A stretch of 64,000 bases of DNA from RUG563 sp045590215 (GTDB taxonomy: Bacteria; Bacillota; Clostridia; Christensenellales; Aristaeellaceae): assembly GCA_045590215.1 (NCBI GenBank), contig JAZNQO010000001.1:1-64000 (forward strand). The letters are read 5' to 3'. Positions 1 to 7,512 of the stretch are shown here, piece after piece. Both the position numbers and the translations under genes were made by a program. The first letter of the stretch is position 1; every line of letters begins with the position of its first letter. The notes under the pieces were generated by a model. The model was not told where the DNA came from and made no database searches. It saw only the letters and a program-made list of their open reading frames with translations.

Positions 1-505
1 TGTACGCGCCTGTACAGAAGCCATGGAAAATGTCCGCCGGGAGGAGCAGAAAAAATTGCCTGATGATCAACGGCGTTATTTTAAGAGGTCCCGTCGGCTT
101 CTTCTGGCGCACAGAGACAAACTGACGCCCGATGAGAAAGACGCTGTTGATGTGATGTTGAGATTCTCCGACAGGCTTATGCAAGGGTACGCACTCAAGG
201 AAGCTTTCTATCATTTTATGGCTGCCACAGATAGAAAACAAGCCGAGCACAGGCTCAAAAACTGGCTCAATTCCTGTGATCGGCTGAATATTCCACAATT
301 CAAAAGTTGCAGGAGACTTCTTCTGAATTGGCAGGAATACATTCTCAATTCCTTCGATATTCGTTTATCGAATGGGTTTACTGAGGGATGCAATAATGCC
401 ATCAAGACCCTCAAACGGGTTTCCTTTGGCTGCAGAAACTTTCTGCGTTTTCGCAAAAGAATTTTGTTATCCTTCTCTTTACACCCCAACATTTGACACA
501 GAGCC
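1..505 (+). mobile_element. Right end of an ISL3-type insertion sequence (left part outside window)
   Basis: The window opens inside a transposase gene whose stop codon (494-496) falls in a terminal motif that, read inward on the minus strand, begins GGCTCTGTGTCAAATG. This agrees with my recollection of ISL3-family ends, which often begin GGCTCT-TGTCAAA. I therefore place the element boundary at about 505. Target duplication and left end lie outside the window, so the boundary is inferred from the motif only. Confidence 0.6.
2..496 (+). CDS. ISL3 family transposase, C-terminal part (5' truncated by window)
   Basis: The reading frame is open to the left edge, so the ATG at 23 is not the true start. 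The visible product (about 164 residues) has the typical ISL3 C-terminus: a basic helical region starting AMENVRREEQKK, and the conserved closing block SNGFTEGCNNAIKTLKR followed by GCRNFLRFRKRIL. This block holds the last acidic catalytic residue of the DDE transposase (E of FTEG), by family knowledge. Transposase acts on the ends of its own element. The gene lies next to a tRNA operon, a common landing zone. Whether the full-length gene is intact cannot be seen here. Confidence 0.85.
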   Translation, partial: VRACTEAMENVRREEQKKLPDDQRRYFKRSRRLLLAHRDKLTPDEKDAVDVMLRFSDRLMQGYALKEAFYHFMAATDRKQAEHRLKNWLNSCDRLNIPQFKSCRRLLLNWQEYILNSFDIRLSNGFTEGCNNAIKTLKRVSFGCRNFLRFRKRILLSFSLHPNI

Positions 506-536
506 GGGATTCTTTCATGCGCACCTCGTCCTTTGG

Positions 537-570
537 AATAAAAATAAAAGGCTTCGTTTCCACGAAGCCT
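537..570 (-). terminator. Rho-independent terminator of the tRNA operon
   Basis: Reading the minus strand, a perfect 9-bp stem (AGGCTTCGT / ACGAAGCCT, 549-570) is followed by a T-rich run through about 537. It lies directly after the last tRNA (Lys-CTT), between it and the insertion-sequence end. Confidence 0.85.
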
Positions 571-646
571 TGGTGCGCCATCAGGGACTCGAACCCGGGA
601 CACCCTGATTAAGAGTCAGGTGCTCTACCAACTGAGCTAATGGTGC
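571..646 (-). tRNA. tRNA-Lys (CTT)
   Basis: Minus-strand cloverleaf of 76 nt with encoded CCA. Anticodon arm CCTGA-CTCTTAA-TCAGG gives anticodon CTT. T-loop GGTTCGAGTCC is normal. The acceptor stem GCACCAT / ATGGCGC has an A3-C70 mismatch; the second tRNA-Lys in the cluster is fully paired. It is the last gene of the operon. Confidence 0.93.
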
Positions 647-687
647 ATAGGGGGGGAGCTTACTTTGGCAAGCTCCGCTCCATTTGC

Positions 688-761
688 TGGAGCGGGTGAT
701 GGGAATCGAACCCACGTAGCCAGCTTGGAAGGCTGGAGCTCTGCCATTGAGCTACACCCGC
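688..761 (-). tRNA. tRNA-Gly (TCC)
   Basis: Minus-strand cloverleaf of 74 nt with encoded CCA. Acceptor GCGGGTG / CACCCGC, anticodon arm CCAGC-CTTCCAA-GCTGG, anticodon TCC. Confidence 0.95.
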
Positions 762-764
762 AAT

Positions 765-840
765 TGGAGCGGTAGACGAGGCTCGGACTCGCGACCTCCA
801 CCTTGGCAAGGTGGCGCTCTACCAACTGAGCTACTACCGC
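765..840 (-). tRNA. tRNA-Gly (GCC)
   Basis: Minus-strand cloverleaf of 76 nt with encoded CCA. Anticodon arm CCACC-TTGCCAA-GGTGG, anticodon GCC. Only 3 nt separate it from tRNA-Gly(TCC), so both come from one transcript. Confidence 0.95.
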
Positions 841-865
841 AGAAAAAGGGGATTGGGGGATGATG

Positions 866-949
866 TGGTGCGGACGAAGAGACTTGAACTCTTACGCCTC
901 TCGGCACCAGATCCTAAGTCTGGCGCGTCTGCCATTCCGCCACGCCCGC
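866..949 (-). tRNA. tRNA-Leu (TAG)
   Basis: Class II tRNA of 84 nt with a long variable arm (TGCCGAGAGGCG) and encoded CCA. Anticodon arm CCAGA-CTTAGGA-TCTGG, anticodon TAG. Confidence 0.95.
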
Positions 950-967
950 GGACGACCCCATAAAGGG

Positions 968-1043
968 TGGTGACCCATCGGGGACTCGAACCCCGGACAC
1001 CTTGATTAAAAGTCAAGTGCTCTACCACCTGAGCTAATGGGTC
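968..1043 (-). tRNA. tRNA-Lys (TTT)
   Basis: Minus-strand cloverleaf of 76 nt with encoded CCA. Acceptor GACCCAT / ATGGGTC fully paired; anticodon arm CTTGA-CTTTTAA-TCAAG, anticodon TTT. Similar in sequence to the tRNA-Lys(CTT) at the end of the cluster. Confidence 0.95.
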
Positions 1044-1047
1044 AAAA

Positions 1048-1122
1048 TGGCTGGGGTGGCAGGGATCGAACCTACGAATGAGGGAGTCAAAGTCCCTTGC
1101 CTTACCGCTTGGCTACACCCCA
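1048..1122 (-). tRNA. tRNA-Gln (TTG)
   Basis: Minus-strand cloverleaf of 75 nt with encoded CCA. Acceptor TGGGGTG / CACCCCA; anticodon arm AGGGA-CTTTGAC-TCCCT, anticodon TTG. U1-A72 is typical of bacterial tRNA-Gln. Confidence 0.94.
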
Positions 1123-1147
1123 ACATAATCGCACGCTGCGCTAAAAG

Positions 1148-1225
1148 TGGGGTGGGTGGTGGGATTCGAACCCACGACCTCCAGAGCCACAATCTGGCGC
1201 TCTAACCAACTGAACTACACCCACC
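1148..1225 (-). tRNA. tRNA-His (GTG)
   Basis: Minus-strand cloverleaf with encoded CCA. Anticodon arm CCAGA-TTGTGGC-TCTGG, anticodon GTG. The base before the acceptor stem is G, giving the extra G-1 that histidyl-tRNA synthetase requires, so the 5' end is set at 1225. Confidence 0.94.
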
Positions 1226-1235
1226 ATAAGCGGAT

Positions 1236-1312
<77 letters not shown>

Positions 1313-1376
1313 ATAGGCCGCTTAACAGTCACGAGTTACAGCCCAGTCAAATGGCCATCCCTGCTGACAATCACAG

Positions 1377-1405
1377 ATTTTAGCACAATTTACAGGCTGT
1401 GTCAA
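1377..1405 (-). promoter_or_regulatory. Sigma-A promoter of the tRNA operon
   Basis: On the minus strand TTGACA (1405-1400) and TAAAAT (1382-1377) are separated by exactly 17 bp. The -10 box lies 64 bp before the first tRNA. This near-consensus promoter fits a stable-RNA operon. Confidence 0.85.
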
Positions 1406-1434
1406 GCGGTTTTTTGCAAAAAATCCAGATATTT

Positions 1435-1599
1435 TTATTTTCCCGGTTTTAATAGTGAAAGAGCCGTTTCCACCAAATCATTCACCGTTTTTGCCCGGCC
1501 GATGGCCAATTTCACCGCTTCCTTTTCCAGAAAATTCAGCTTGTGATCCTTGTTTTCTTCCAGCCAATGGACCAATAGTTCTATGTCTTTCTTTTCCAC
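1435..1599 (-). CDS. Small hypothetical protein, 54 aa, second gene of a tiny operon
   Basis: GTG start with GGAGG 7 nt upstream, ending at TAA (1437-1435). The 54-residue product is helical, charged and has no membrane segment or cysteine; it starts MEKKDIELLVHWLEENKD and ends ALSLLKPGK. I do not recognise a family. Its start codon follows the stop of the 32-aa gene without a gap, which suggests translational coupling. No terminator separates it from the tRNA promoter, whose -35 box begins 29 bp downstream, so its transcript may run into the tRNA operon. Support is the strong ribosome site and the two-gene arrangement; function unknown. Confidence 0.5.
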   Translation of the reverse strand: MEKKDIELLVHWLEENKDHKLNFLEKEAVKLAIGRAKTVNDLVETALSLLKPGK

Positions 1600-1698
1600 T
1601 TAAACTTTCCTCCGCTTATTATCCTTCCATTTGCCTTCTTTGCACAAAATGTTGTAATACGTTTCTGCGCTTCTAATTGCAATATTCTGAAAATACAT
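1600..1698 (-). CDS. Very small hypothetical protein, 32 aa, first gene of a tiny operon
   Basis: ATG preceded by TGAGGT about 5-8 nt upstream. The product begins MYFQNIAIRSAETYYNIL and ends in a strongly basic tail (CKEGKWKDNKRRKV), suggesting nucleic-acid or ribosome contact, which is inference only. Its TAA is immediately followed by the GTG of the 54-aa gene. No family recognised. At this length chance ORFs are frequent; the coupling and ribosome site raise it above background but do not prove it. Confidence 0.4.
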   Translation of the reverse strand: MYFQNIAIRSAETYYNILCKEGKWKDNKRRKV

Positions 1699-1857
1699 AA
1701 CATACCTCAAAACCAATTACGAATTGTTTCTTTTTTTATATTAACACAATCGCCCCAAAAAGAAAATAGTGAACCTGTTGCAAACATTTTTATACTTCCT
1801 TTGGACACGCGAAGAGAGAATTTCCGTTATGCTCTTTCTTTTTTTCCGGCTTTCCAG

Positions 1858-1863
1858 TATAAT
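1858..1863 (+). promoter_or_regulatory. Probable -10 box before the chromate transporter pair
   Basis: A perfect TATAAT lies 38 bp before the TTG start. The -35 region (about 1835-1840) is T-rich but has no good TTGACA match, so the promoter is supported by the -10 box only. The stretch 1699-1857 holds nothing else that I can recognise. Confidence 0.5.
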
Positions 1864-1900
1864 GGGCGTGTTACGGAAAGAAAGCAGGAGGTGCTGAAAA

Positions 1901-2470
1901 TTGCTGAAAAATAAGGAGCGGCTGATGCCCTTGTTTCTCACATTTCTCAAGATCGGGGCGTTTACCTTTGGCGGCGGCTATGCCATGATTCCCCTGATTC
2001 AAAAGGAAGTGACGGAGAACCATAAATGGCTCAGCGATGAAGATATCTTGAACATCGTGGCCATTGCCGAATCTACCCCCGGCCCCATTGCCATCAATTC
2101 GGCCACGTTTGTGGGCTATATGACCTGCGGCGTGCTGGGAAGCGTGATGGCCACCCTCGGCGTGGTGCTGCCGGCGTTTATTTTCATTGCGCTGGTGAGC
2201 CTGCTGCTGCGCAATATCAGCGATATTCAGGCTGTGCAGTATGCCTTCATGGGTATTCGTGCCGGCGTACTGGCGTTGGTTGTGAAGGCGTTGATCAGCA
2301 TGTATAAGCAGTGTCCGAAAAACCTGGTGGCGTATATCATTGCAGGGCTTGCCTTTGCGGTTTCGCTTTTGACCGACGTGAGCATCCTCTACGTTATCAT
2401 CGGCTGCGCCGTGCTGGGCCTTGTGACATCCATGATGATGATGAAAAAGAAGGAGGTGCAGCAAAAATGA
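1901..2470 (+). CDS. chrA: Chromate transporter, short-chain subunit 1
   Basis: Short-chain member of the CHR family (189 aa), a hydrophobic inner-membrane protein. The family hallmark FTFGGGYAMIPL appears near residue 20, followed by AESTPGPIAIN and GVVLPAF, then further membrane segments. TTG start chosen because AGGAGGTG lies 7 nt upstream. It overlaps the next gene by ATGA, and the two half-size proteins are expected to form one antiparallel transporter, as in other split ChrA pairs. CHR proteins export chromate or take up related anions; the native substrate here is not shown by the sequence. C-terminus is basic (MMMMKKKEVQQK). Confidence 0.9.
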   Translation: MLKNKERLMPLFLTFLKIGAFTFGGGYAMIPLIQKEVTENHKWLSDEDILNIVAIAESTPGPIAINSATFVGYMTCGVLGSVMATLGVVLPAFIFIALVSLLLRNISDIQAVQYAFMGIRAGVLALVVKALISMYKQCPKNLVAYIIAGLAFAVSLLTDVSILYVIIGCAVLGLVTSMMMMKKKEVQQK

Positions 2471-3045
2471 CGGAAGTATCGCTGCTGACCCTGTTTTTCA
2501 CGTTCTTTAAGATCGGGCTGTTTACCTTCGGCGGCGGCTATGCCATGCTGCCCTTCATTCAGCAGGAAGTGATGCTGAACAATTGGCTGGACGAAGCCAC
2601 GTTTGTTAATTTCGTGGGCATCAGCGAATCCAGCCCCGGCCCCTTCGCCATCAATATTGCTACCTTTATCGGCATGGAAAAGGGCGGCTGGCTGGGTTCT
2701 GCTTTGGCCACGCTGGGCGTGGTGCTGCCTTCCTTTATCGTGATTTTGATCGTGGCGCAGTTTTATTTGAAATTTAAAAACAGCCGCATCGTTTCCGGCG
2801 TGATGAGCGGCCTGAAGCCTGCCGCCGTGGGGCTCATTGCCGCTGCCGTCATTACCATGATTATCGAAGTGCTGTTCCCGGCAGGGGTCAGCTTTGCAGC
2901 CTTTGGCGGTACGCAGATTTATGTGTCGCTGGTGATCGCCGGCCTTGGCTTGTACCTTTTGCTGAAACGCAAAAAACATCCCATCCTGATTATCTGCATT
3001 TCGGCTGTGCTGGGCATTGCTGCAGGGTATATTTTCGGGTTGTGA
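2467..3045 (+). CDS. chrA: Chromate transporter, short-chain subunit 2
   Basis: Second half-size CHR protein (192 aa), starting at the ATG that overlaps the stop of subunit 1 (ATGA), with AAGGAGG upstream. It repeats the same motifs: FTFGGGYAMLPF, SESSPGPFAIN, GVVLPSF, then hydrophobic helices to the C-terminus (LIICISAVLGIAAGYIFGL). The tandem gene pair is the normal form of short-chain chromate transporters in Bacillota. A bidirectional terminator inside the following repeat element ends the transcript. Confidence 0.9.
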   Translation: MTEVSLLTLFFTFFKIGLFTFGGGYAMLPFIQQEVMLNNWLDEATFVNFVGISESSPGPFAINIATFIGMEKGGWLGSALATLGVVLPSFIVILIVAQFYLKFKNSRIVSGVMSGLKPAAVGLIAAAVITMIIEVLFPAGVSFAAFGGTQIYVSLVIAGLGLYLLLKRKKHPILIICISAVLGIAAGYIFGL

Positions 3046-3050
3046 TTTGT

Positions 3051-3385
3051 TGAGGGGGAGCTTTCGGGGGTTCCACCCCCGAACCCCGGGCAGGGACATC
3101 ATCCCTGCACCCTTTAGCGGATTTGGAGAAATTTATCTGGCGAGCAATGTGCCGCTGTTGCTTGTGGCACGCAGAACATCCGGGAAAACAGAAAAAAGGC
3201 AGGAAGAAAGCGAGCTTTCTATCCTGCCCTTTTTCATGTTTTCATTGTGCCCGTGGCCATGTTTGTGTCCGTTCTTGAAGTTTCATGCGGAAGGCATTCG
3301 TTAGAGAGGGGGCGTTGTTTGCAAGGTAGGTGCAGGAAGGAACTTCCTGCCGAGGGGTACAGGGGATGAGCGGTCCCCTGCTTCG
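3051..3385. repeat. Composite palindromic intergenic repeat, copy 1
   Basis: The whole gap between convergent chrA and the MFS gene is homologous to 17305-17585. Shared blocks in order: a C-rich palindromic part (ACCCCCGA ... GGGACAT), GCGGAT, the terminator hairpin with AGAAAGC/GCTTTCT, TGTGCCCGTGG, TGCGGA, a GCAGGA/TCCTGC hairpin, then CCTGCCGAGGGGTACAGGGG and a CCCCTGCTTCGT end that abuts the MFS stop codon. ORFs inside it are spurious. Confidence 0.8.
3192..3234. terminator. Bidirectional terminator between chrA and MFS gene
   Basis: Long stem AAGGCAGGA-AGAAAGC / GCTTTCT-ATCCTGCC with A-run on the left and T-run on the right, so it can serve both convergent transcripts. It is part of the composite repeat. 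Confidence 0.8.
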
Positions 3386-4687
3386 TTATTCGCTTGCAGG
3401 CTCCGTCCATGTATCCTTTCGCAGAAGCCACAGGAAGAAAAGGGCGATGGCAACGCCTGCGATGCCCAGCGCAAAGAGGAAGAGGGCGGCTCCGGTGCCT
3501 TTTTCGCTGCCGAGCAACTGAATCCACACGTTTTGTGCAGGGGCGGAAGCCATGTAAGGTTCAAATATCTGGTCCACCAGTGCGCCGCCAAGGAGAAAAC
3601 CCAGCGGGATAGTGAAAAACTGCAAGGTATTGCGGCAGGCGTAGACCCGGCCCTGCATATGGGGTGGAATGGATGAGCGGCAGATGACGTCAAGGCTTGC
3701 GTTCATGACGGGAATGGCAATCCAGCCAAGCACGCTGGCGAAGCACCAGATGAAGGGGGTGCGGCCAAAGGCCAGTATGAAATTTTCCGTGCCAAAGGAA
3801 AGCAGGATGGACAGGCAGATGACCCTCACCCGATTTTTCGGTGCAGGGAGCAGCGTCGCCAGAACGGAGCCGATGAGGGTAGCGATGCCGGCGAAGGTAT
3901 TGACAAGGCCGAGCACCGTTTCACTGCCGCCATTTCTGGAAAGGAGCATGGCAGGAAGCGCAGCATTGAAGCAGGAAGCGATCAGGTTCACACAGGCGAG
4001 GAACAGAATCAGCTTCAGGATGAGGCTGTTTTCCCGAAGCCATTTAAGGCCGGCCAAGGCGGCACGGAGAATGGACTCCTTTGCAGCTTCCTTTTGCGGC
4101 ACGGGCGGCACCCGGGTGAACCATTTCAGCACGATGAAGGCAATGAGGAACGTAACAAGATCCACGGCGATGACCACGTCCATCCCGGCAAAGGCGAAAA
4201 GGGCCGTGGCAAAGACGGGGGTCAGAATGGTGGTGAGGGAATTGGCGAAAGAGCGGATGCCGCTGGTTTTCTGATAATATTCCTTGGGAATCAGCAAGGT
4301 GGAAACCACTTCGCCGGCCGGCTGCTGCACGGTGTTCATCAGGCCGTTCAGGGTGTTTAGAAGATACATGTGCCAGGGCATCAGGCTGTCCGTTTTCAGC
4401 AGCACCAAAACTGCCACCGTACACAGGGCGGCGAAGAAATCGCACAAGAGCATGGTGCGCTTTTTATCCCAGCGGTCGCTGAGGGCACCGGCAAAGATGC
4501 TCATCAGCACATAGGGCGTATAACTGCATACGGAAAGAAGCGCAGCTTCCAAAGCTGAACCGTTTTTTTGATACAGCCAGATGACGAGGGCAAAATTGGT
4601 CATGCTACTGCCAAGCCCGGATAAACTTTGGCTGCCAAAGAGCAGCATCCAAGGCTTTAAGGGGTGATTATTCCATTTTATTTTCAT
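3386..4687 (-). CDS. MFS transporter, drug-exporter type
   Basis: 433 aa with about 12 hydrophobic segments. The loop between helices 2 and 3 carries the MFS signature (GALSDRWDKKRTML, near residue 65). The overall shape (FALVIWLYQKNGSALEAALLS at the start) matches the macrolide-efflux/bacilysin-exporter-like branch of the superfamily, probable proton-driven exporters; the substrate cannot be told. Start ATG is at the end of the frame with GGAGCAAAG about 6 nt upstream. It stands alone, convergent with chrA; its stop codon touches the composite repeat. Confidence 0.85.
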   Translation of the reverse strand: MKIKWNNHPLKPWMLLFGSQSLSGLGSSMTNFALVIWLYQKNGSALEAALLSVCSYTPYVLMSIFAGALSDRWDKKRTMLLCDFFAALCTVAVLVLLKTDSLMPWHMYLLNTLNGLMNTVQQPAGEVVSTLLIPKEYYQKTSGIRSFANSLTTILTPVFATALFAFAGMDVVIAVDLVTFLIAFIVLKWFTRVPPVPQKEAAKESILRAALAGLKWLRENSLILKLILFLACVNLIASCFNAALPAMLLSRNGGSETVLGLVNTFAGIATLIGSVLATLLPAPKNRVRVICLSILLSFGTENFILAFGRTPFIWCFASVLGWIAIPVMNASLDVICRSSIPPHMQGRVYACRNTLQFFTIPLGFLLGGALVDQIFEPYMASAPAQNVWIQLLGSEKGTGAALFLFALGIAGVAIALFFLWLLRKDTWTEPASE

Positions 4688-4917
4688 AATTCTTTGCTCC
4701 TTTTGTTGTGATAATCAAAAATCGCAAAGAATGAGGACGCTTTTTTCTTTTTCTCCGCACAATGTCCTCATGCTTTGCACGGAGAAAAGACAATAGCCAA
4801 TACCATAGAGGCCCATCTCGCTTTCTTTTGTCCTTGATAAGCCCATTATAAACGATATAAAGAGCTTTTGCAACGCTTTTTGGCATCAGGCTGTCTATCA
4901 TTTGTTCATATCTGTCC

Positions 4918-4946
4918 TTGTTTTTCCCGGCGGAATGGGCTACAAT
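4918..4946 (+). promoter_or_regulatory. Sigma-A promoter of the GH9 gene
   Basis: TTGTTT (4918-4923) and TACAAT (4941-4946) with a 17-bp spacer, 39 bp before the start codon. The rest of the 297-bp divergent gap (4688-4917) shows only the region upstream of the MFS gene and no further gene. Confidence 0.65.
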
Positions 4947-4984
4947 TTGTACAAGCTTTCAAGGAGAAAGGGAAGGTATGAAAG

Positions 4985-7468
4985 ATGGATAAGAAAAATG
5001 GCTTCGTTCTGAACGGAGAAACCGGCTATTTTGAAAATAAGGGCGTCAGCGTGATGGCGTTCACGGATATTTATGCTGCCGGGCATCAAAGCGGCGTCAG
5101 CATGATCATGCACGGAAACCGGGTGGCCACCAACGGCGATCTGCGCTTTGAGCAAACCCCCGGCCAGTGGCAGCCCCTGCCCAAGGATGTGGAAAGGAAA
5201 GTGGACGTGGAGACAAATACCATTTCCACCACGCTCCGCTACCCCGACGAAAGGTTCCATCTCAAGGGCTTTAACCCCATGATTTACCCGGACGTGCAAT
5301 TGACCTATACGGTGCATGTGCAGGGAGAAGGGGAAAAGATGAAGGTGTGGGTGGATTTGGAAACCCCCATTCCCGATTTTCTGGTGGGCAAGGCCTGCTT
5401 TAATATCGAACTGTTCCCCGGTGCGCTGTTTGGCAAGCCCTGGGTGATGGACGATAAGCAGGGCATTTTCCCCAGACAGCCCATCGGCCCTGTGCAGGAA
5501 ATGCCGGGGAACCTTGCCCATGCCATGCCGGCGGACAAGGATGCCCAGATCATTGCCGATATCCATCATCTTTCCAAGGATGAAAAAACCTATAACCCCA
5601 TCACCGCCGATACCCTGATTGCCGCCCCCTATGCTGTGGGCAAGAAGTTTACCGTGCGGCCGGACGACCCCTTTAACCGCTTCACCGTGGAAAGCAAGAA
5701 GGGGGACATAAAATTTTATGACGGCCGGATGAACCACAACAACGGCTGGTTTGTGCTCAGCTGCGAAATCGAAGCCGGGGCAACGGAAAAGGCCGTGGAA
5801 TGGGAAATCACGCCTACTGTTGTGGAAAGCTGGCTGTATCCGCCGGTGGTGCAGGCAAGCCAGGTGGGTTATCTGCCCATGCAGGAAAAGGCCGTTGTGA
5901 TTGAACTGGACAAGCGGGATGAAAAACGCAGCGATATCGTTTTGCAGCGCATTGAAGCCGACGGCGTTTACCCCGTGCGCACGCTGGAAGGAAAGGAATG
6001 GGGCAAATTCCTGCGCTATCAGTATCTGAAGGCGGACTTTTCCGATGAGAAGGAAGAAGGCCTGTATCAGGTGAAATACGGCTCTTCTGTCTCTTCCGTG
6101 TTCCGCATTGCCGGGGATGTTTATGACCGGGGCGTGTGGCAGCCCGTGCTGGAATATTTCCTGCCGGTGCAGATGTGCCATATGCGGGTGAATGAAAAAT
6201 ACCGGGTGTGGCATGATCTGTGCCACGATGACGATGCAAGGATGGCTCCTGTCAATTGCAATCTGTTTGACGGCTATGCCCAAGGGCCGTCCACCATGAC
6301 CAAGTATCAGCCCGGCGACCATGTGCCGGGGCTGAATCAGGGCGGCTGGCACGATGCCGGAGACTTTGACCTGCGTGTGGAAAGCCAGGCCGGGGAAGCC
6401 TATATCCTCTCCCTGATTTATGAAACCTTTAACATCAACTGGGACACCACCACCATTGACCAGCAAAAGAAAATCACCGAAATCCATCAGCCGGACGGCA
6501 AGAACGATATCTTACAGCAGGTGGAGCATGGGGCGTTGACGGTGGTTGGCGGCTGGAAGGCCTTGGGGCGGCTGTACCGGGGCATCATCTGCAACGATTT
6601 GCGGCAGTATGTGCTGCTTGGGGATCCTTCCGCCATGACGGATAAGCTGCCTGGCAACGAAGACGACCGCTGGGTGTTCACGGAAGATAATCCTCCCAGA
6701 GAACTGACTACGGCGGCGCATTTGAGTGCTGTGAGCCGGGTGCTGAAAGGGTTCAATGATGAACTTTCCAAGGATGCGCTGGAAGCGGCCAAGGAATTGT
6801 TCCGGATTACGGATATCCGGGATAATGAATGGGCACGCTGTGCCAAGGTGCATGCGGCAGCCGAGCTTTTCCTGACCACCGGGGAAGAAATCTATAAAGC
6901 CCATCTGCTTTCCGAAACGGCCTTCATTTGCGAAAAGGCAAGCCGCATCGGCTGGATTGCCTGCCGGGTGGTGAAGGAGCTAAAGGATGCAGCCTTTGAA
7001 GAAACGTTGCGGCAGGCTCTTGTGCCCGTTCAGGAAGAATGGCAGGAAATGAGCAAGGAAACACCCTATGGCATTCCTTATCGTCCCCACATCTGGGGGG
7101 CCGGATGGCAGATCCAGAGCATGGGCTTCCAGTATTACTTCCTGCACACCGCTTTCCCGGATATTTTCCCGCCCCAGCTGATTGGCAATGCGCTGAACTT
7201 CGTGCTGGGCTGCCATCCTGGCAGCAACACGGCTTCCTTTGCTTCCGGCGTGGGCGCGGTGTCCACCACCATGGCCTATGGCATGAACCGGGCGGATTTC
7301 TCCTTCATCCCCGGCGGCGTGGTATCCGGCACGGCTTTGATTCGCCCCGATTTCCCGGAACTGTTGCCCTGGCCTTTCCTCTGGCAGCAGACGGAATATG
7401 TGCTGGGCGGCGGCAGCAGCAATTATATGTTCCTTGTATTGGCTGCTAAAAAACTGTTTGGCGAATAA
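4985..7468 (+). CDS. Glycoside hydrolase family 9 protein, apparently intracellular
   Basis: 827 aa. The C-terminal two thirds match the GH9 (alpha/alpha)6 barrel: GGWHDAGDFD at 453-462 carries the Asp pair D457/D460 of the inverting mechanism, IWGAGWQIQ and GCHPGSNTASF are further conserved blocks, and E804 in QQTEYVLGGGSSN is the likely acid Glu. A domain at about residues 285-380 (VQASQVGYLP onward) resembles the Ig-like CelD_N module that precedes many GH9 domains. The first 280 residues are not recognised. There is no signal peptide, lipobox, dockerin or CBM, unlike typical endoglucanases, so it probably acts in the cytoplasm on imported oligosaccharides (inference). ATG follows GGGAAGG by 8 nt. 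Confidence 0.85.
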   Translation: MDKKNGFVLNGETGYFENKGVSVMAFTDIYAAGHQSGVSMIMHGNRVATNGDLRFEQTPGQWQPLPKDVERKVDVETNTISTTLRYPDERFHLKGFNPMIYPDVQLTYTVHVQGEGEKMKVWVDLETPIPDFLVGKACFNIELFPGALFGKPWVMDDKQGIFPRQPIGPVQEMPGNLAHAMPADKDAQIIADIHHLSKDEKTYNPITADTLIAAPYAVGKKFTVRPDDPFNRFTVESKKGDIKFYDGRMNHNNGWFVLSCEIEAGATEKAVEWEITPTVVESWLYPPVVQASQVGYLPMQEKAVVIELDKRDEKRSDIVLQRIEADGVYPVRTLEGKEWGKFLRYQYLKADFSDEKEEGLYQVKYGSSVSSVFRIAGDVYDRGVWQPVLEYFLPVQMCHMRVNEKYRVWHDLCHDDDARMAPVNCNLFDGYAQGPSTMTKYQPGDHVPGLNQGGWHDAGDFDLRVESQAGEAYILSLIYETFNINWDTTTIDQQKKITEIHQPDGKNDILQQVEHGALTVVGGWKALGRLYRGIICNDLRQYVLLGDPSAMTDKLPGNEDDRWVFTEDNPPRELTTAAHLSAVSRVLKGFNDELSKDALEAAKELFRITDIRDNEWARCAKVHAAAELFLTTGEEIYKAHLLSETAFICEKASRIGWIACRVVKELKDAAFEETLRQALVPVQEEWQEMSKETPYGIPYRPHIWGAGWQIQSMGFQYYFLHTAFPDIFPPQLIGNALNFVLGCHPGSNTASFASGVGAVSTTMAYGMNRADFSFIPGGVVSGTALIRPDFPELLPWPFLWQQTEYVLGGGSSNYMFLVLAAKKLFGE

Positions 7469-7477
7469 GAACATAAA

Positions 7478-7509
7478 AAAATCCCGGAAGATCATTCTTC
7501 CGGGATTTT
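7478..7509. terminator. Bidirectional terminator
   Basis: Stem AAAATCCCGGAAG / CTTCCGGGATTTT with a 6-nt loop, lying between the convergent GH9 and DUF218 genes. Confidence 0.85.
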
Positions 7510-7512
7510 GCT

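Noticed and set aside
3017..3304. 95-aa open frame after chrA (and a similar one at 17365-17598)
   Set aside because: Both lie in the composite repeat; they translate the hairpins and have no ribosome site.
4668..4901. 77-aa basic open frame upstream of the MFS gene
   Set aside because: No ribosome site near its ATG, overlaps the MFS start, and no recognisable motif.
4940..6487. 515-aa open frame on the minus strand
   Set aside because: Antisense to the GH9 gene, covering its promoter; shadow frame.
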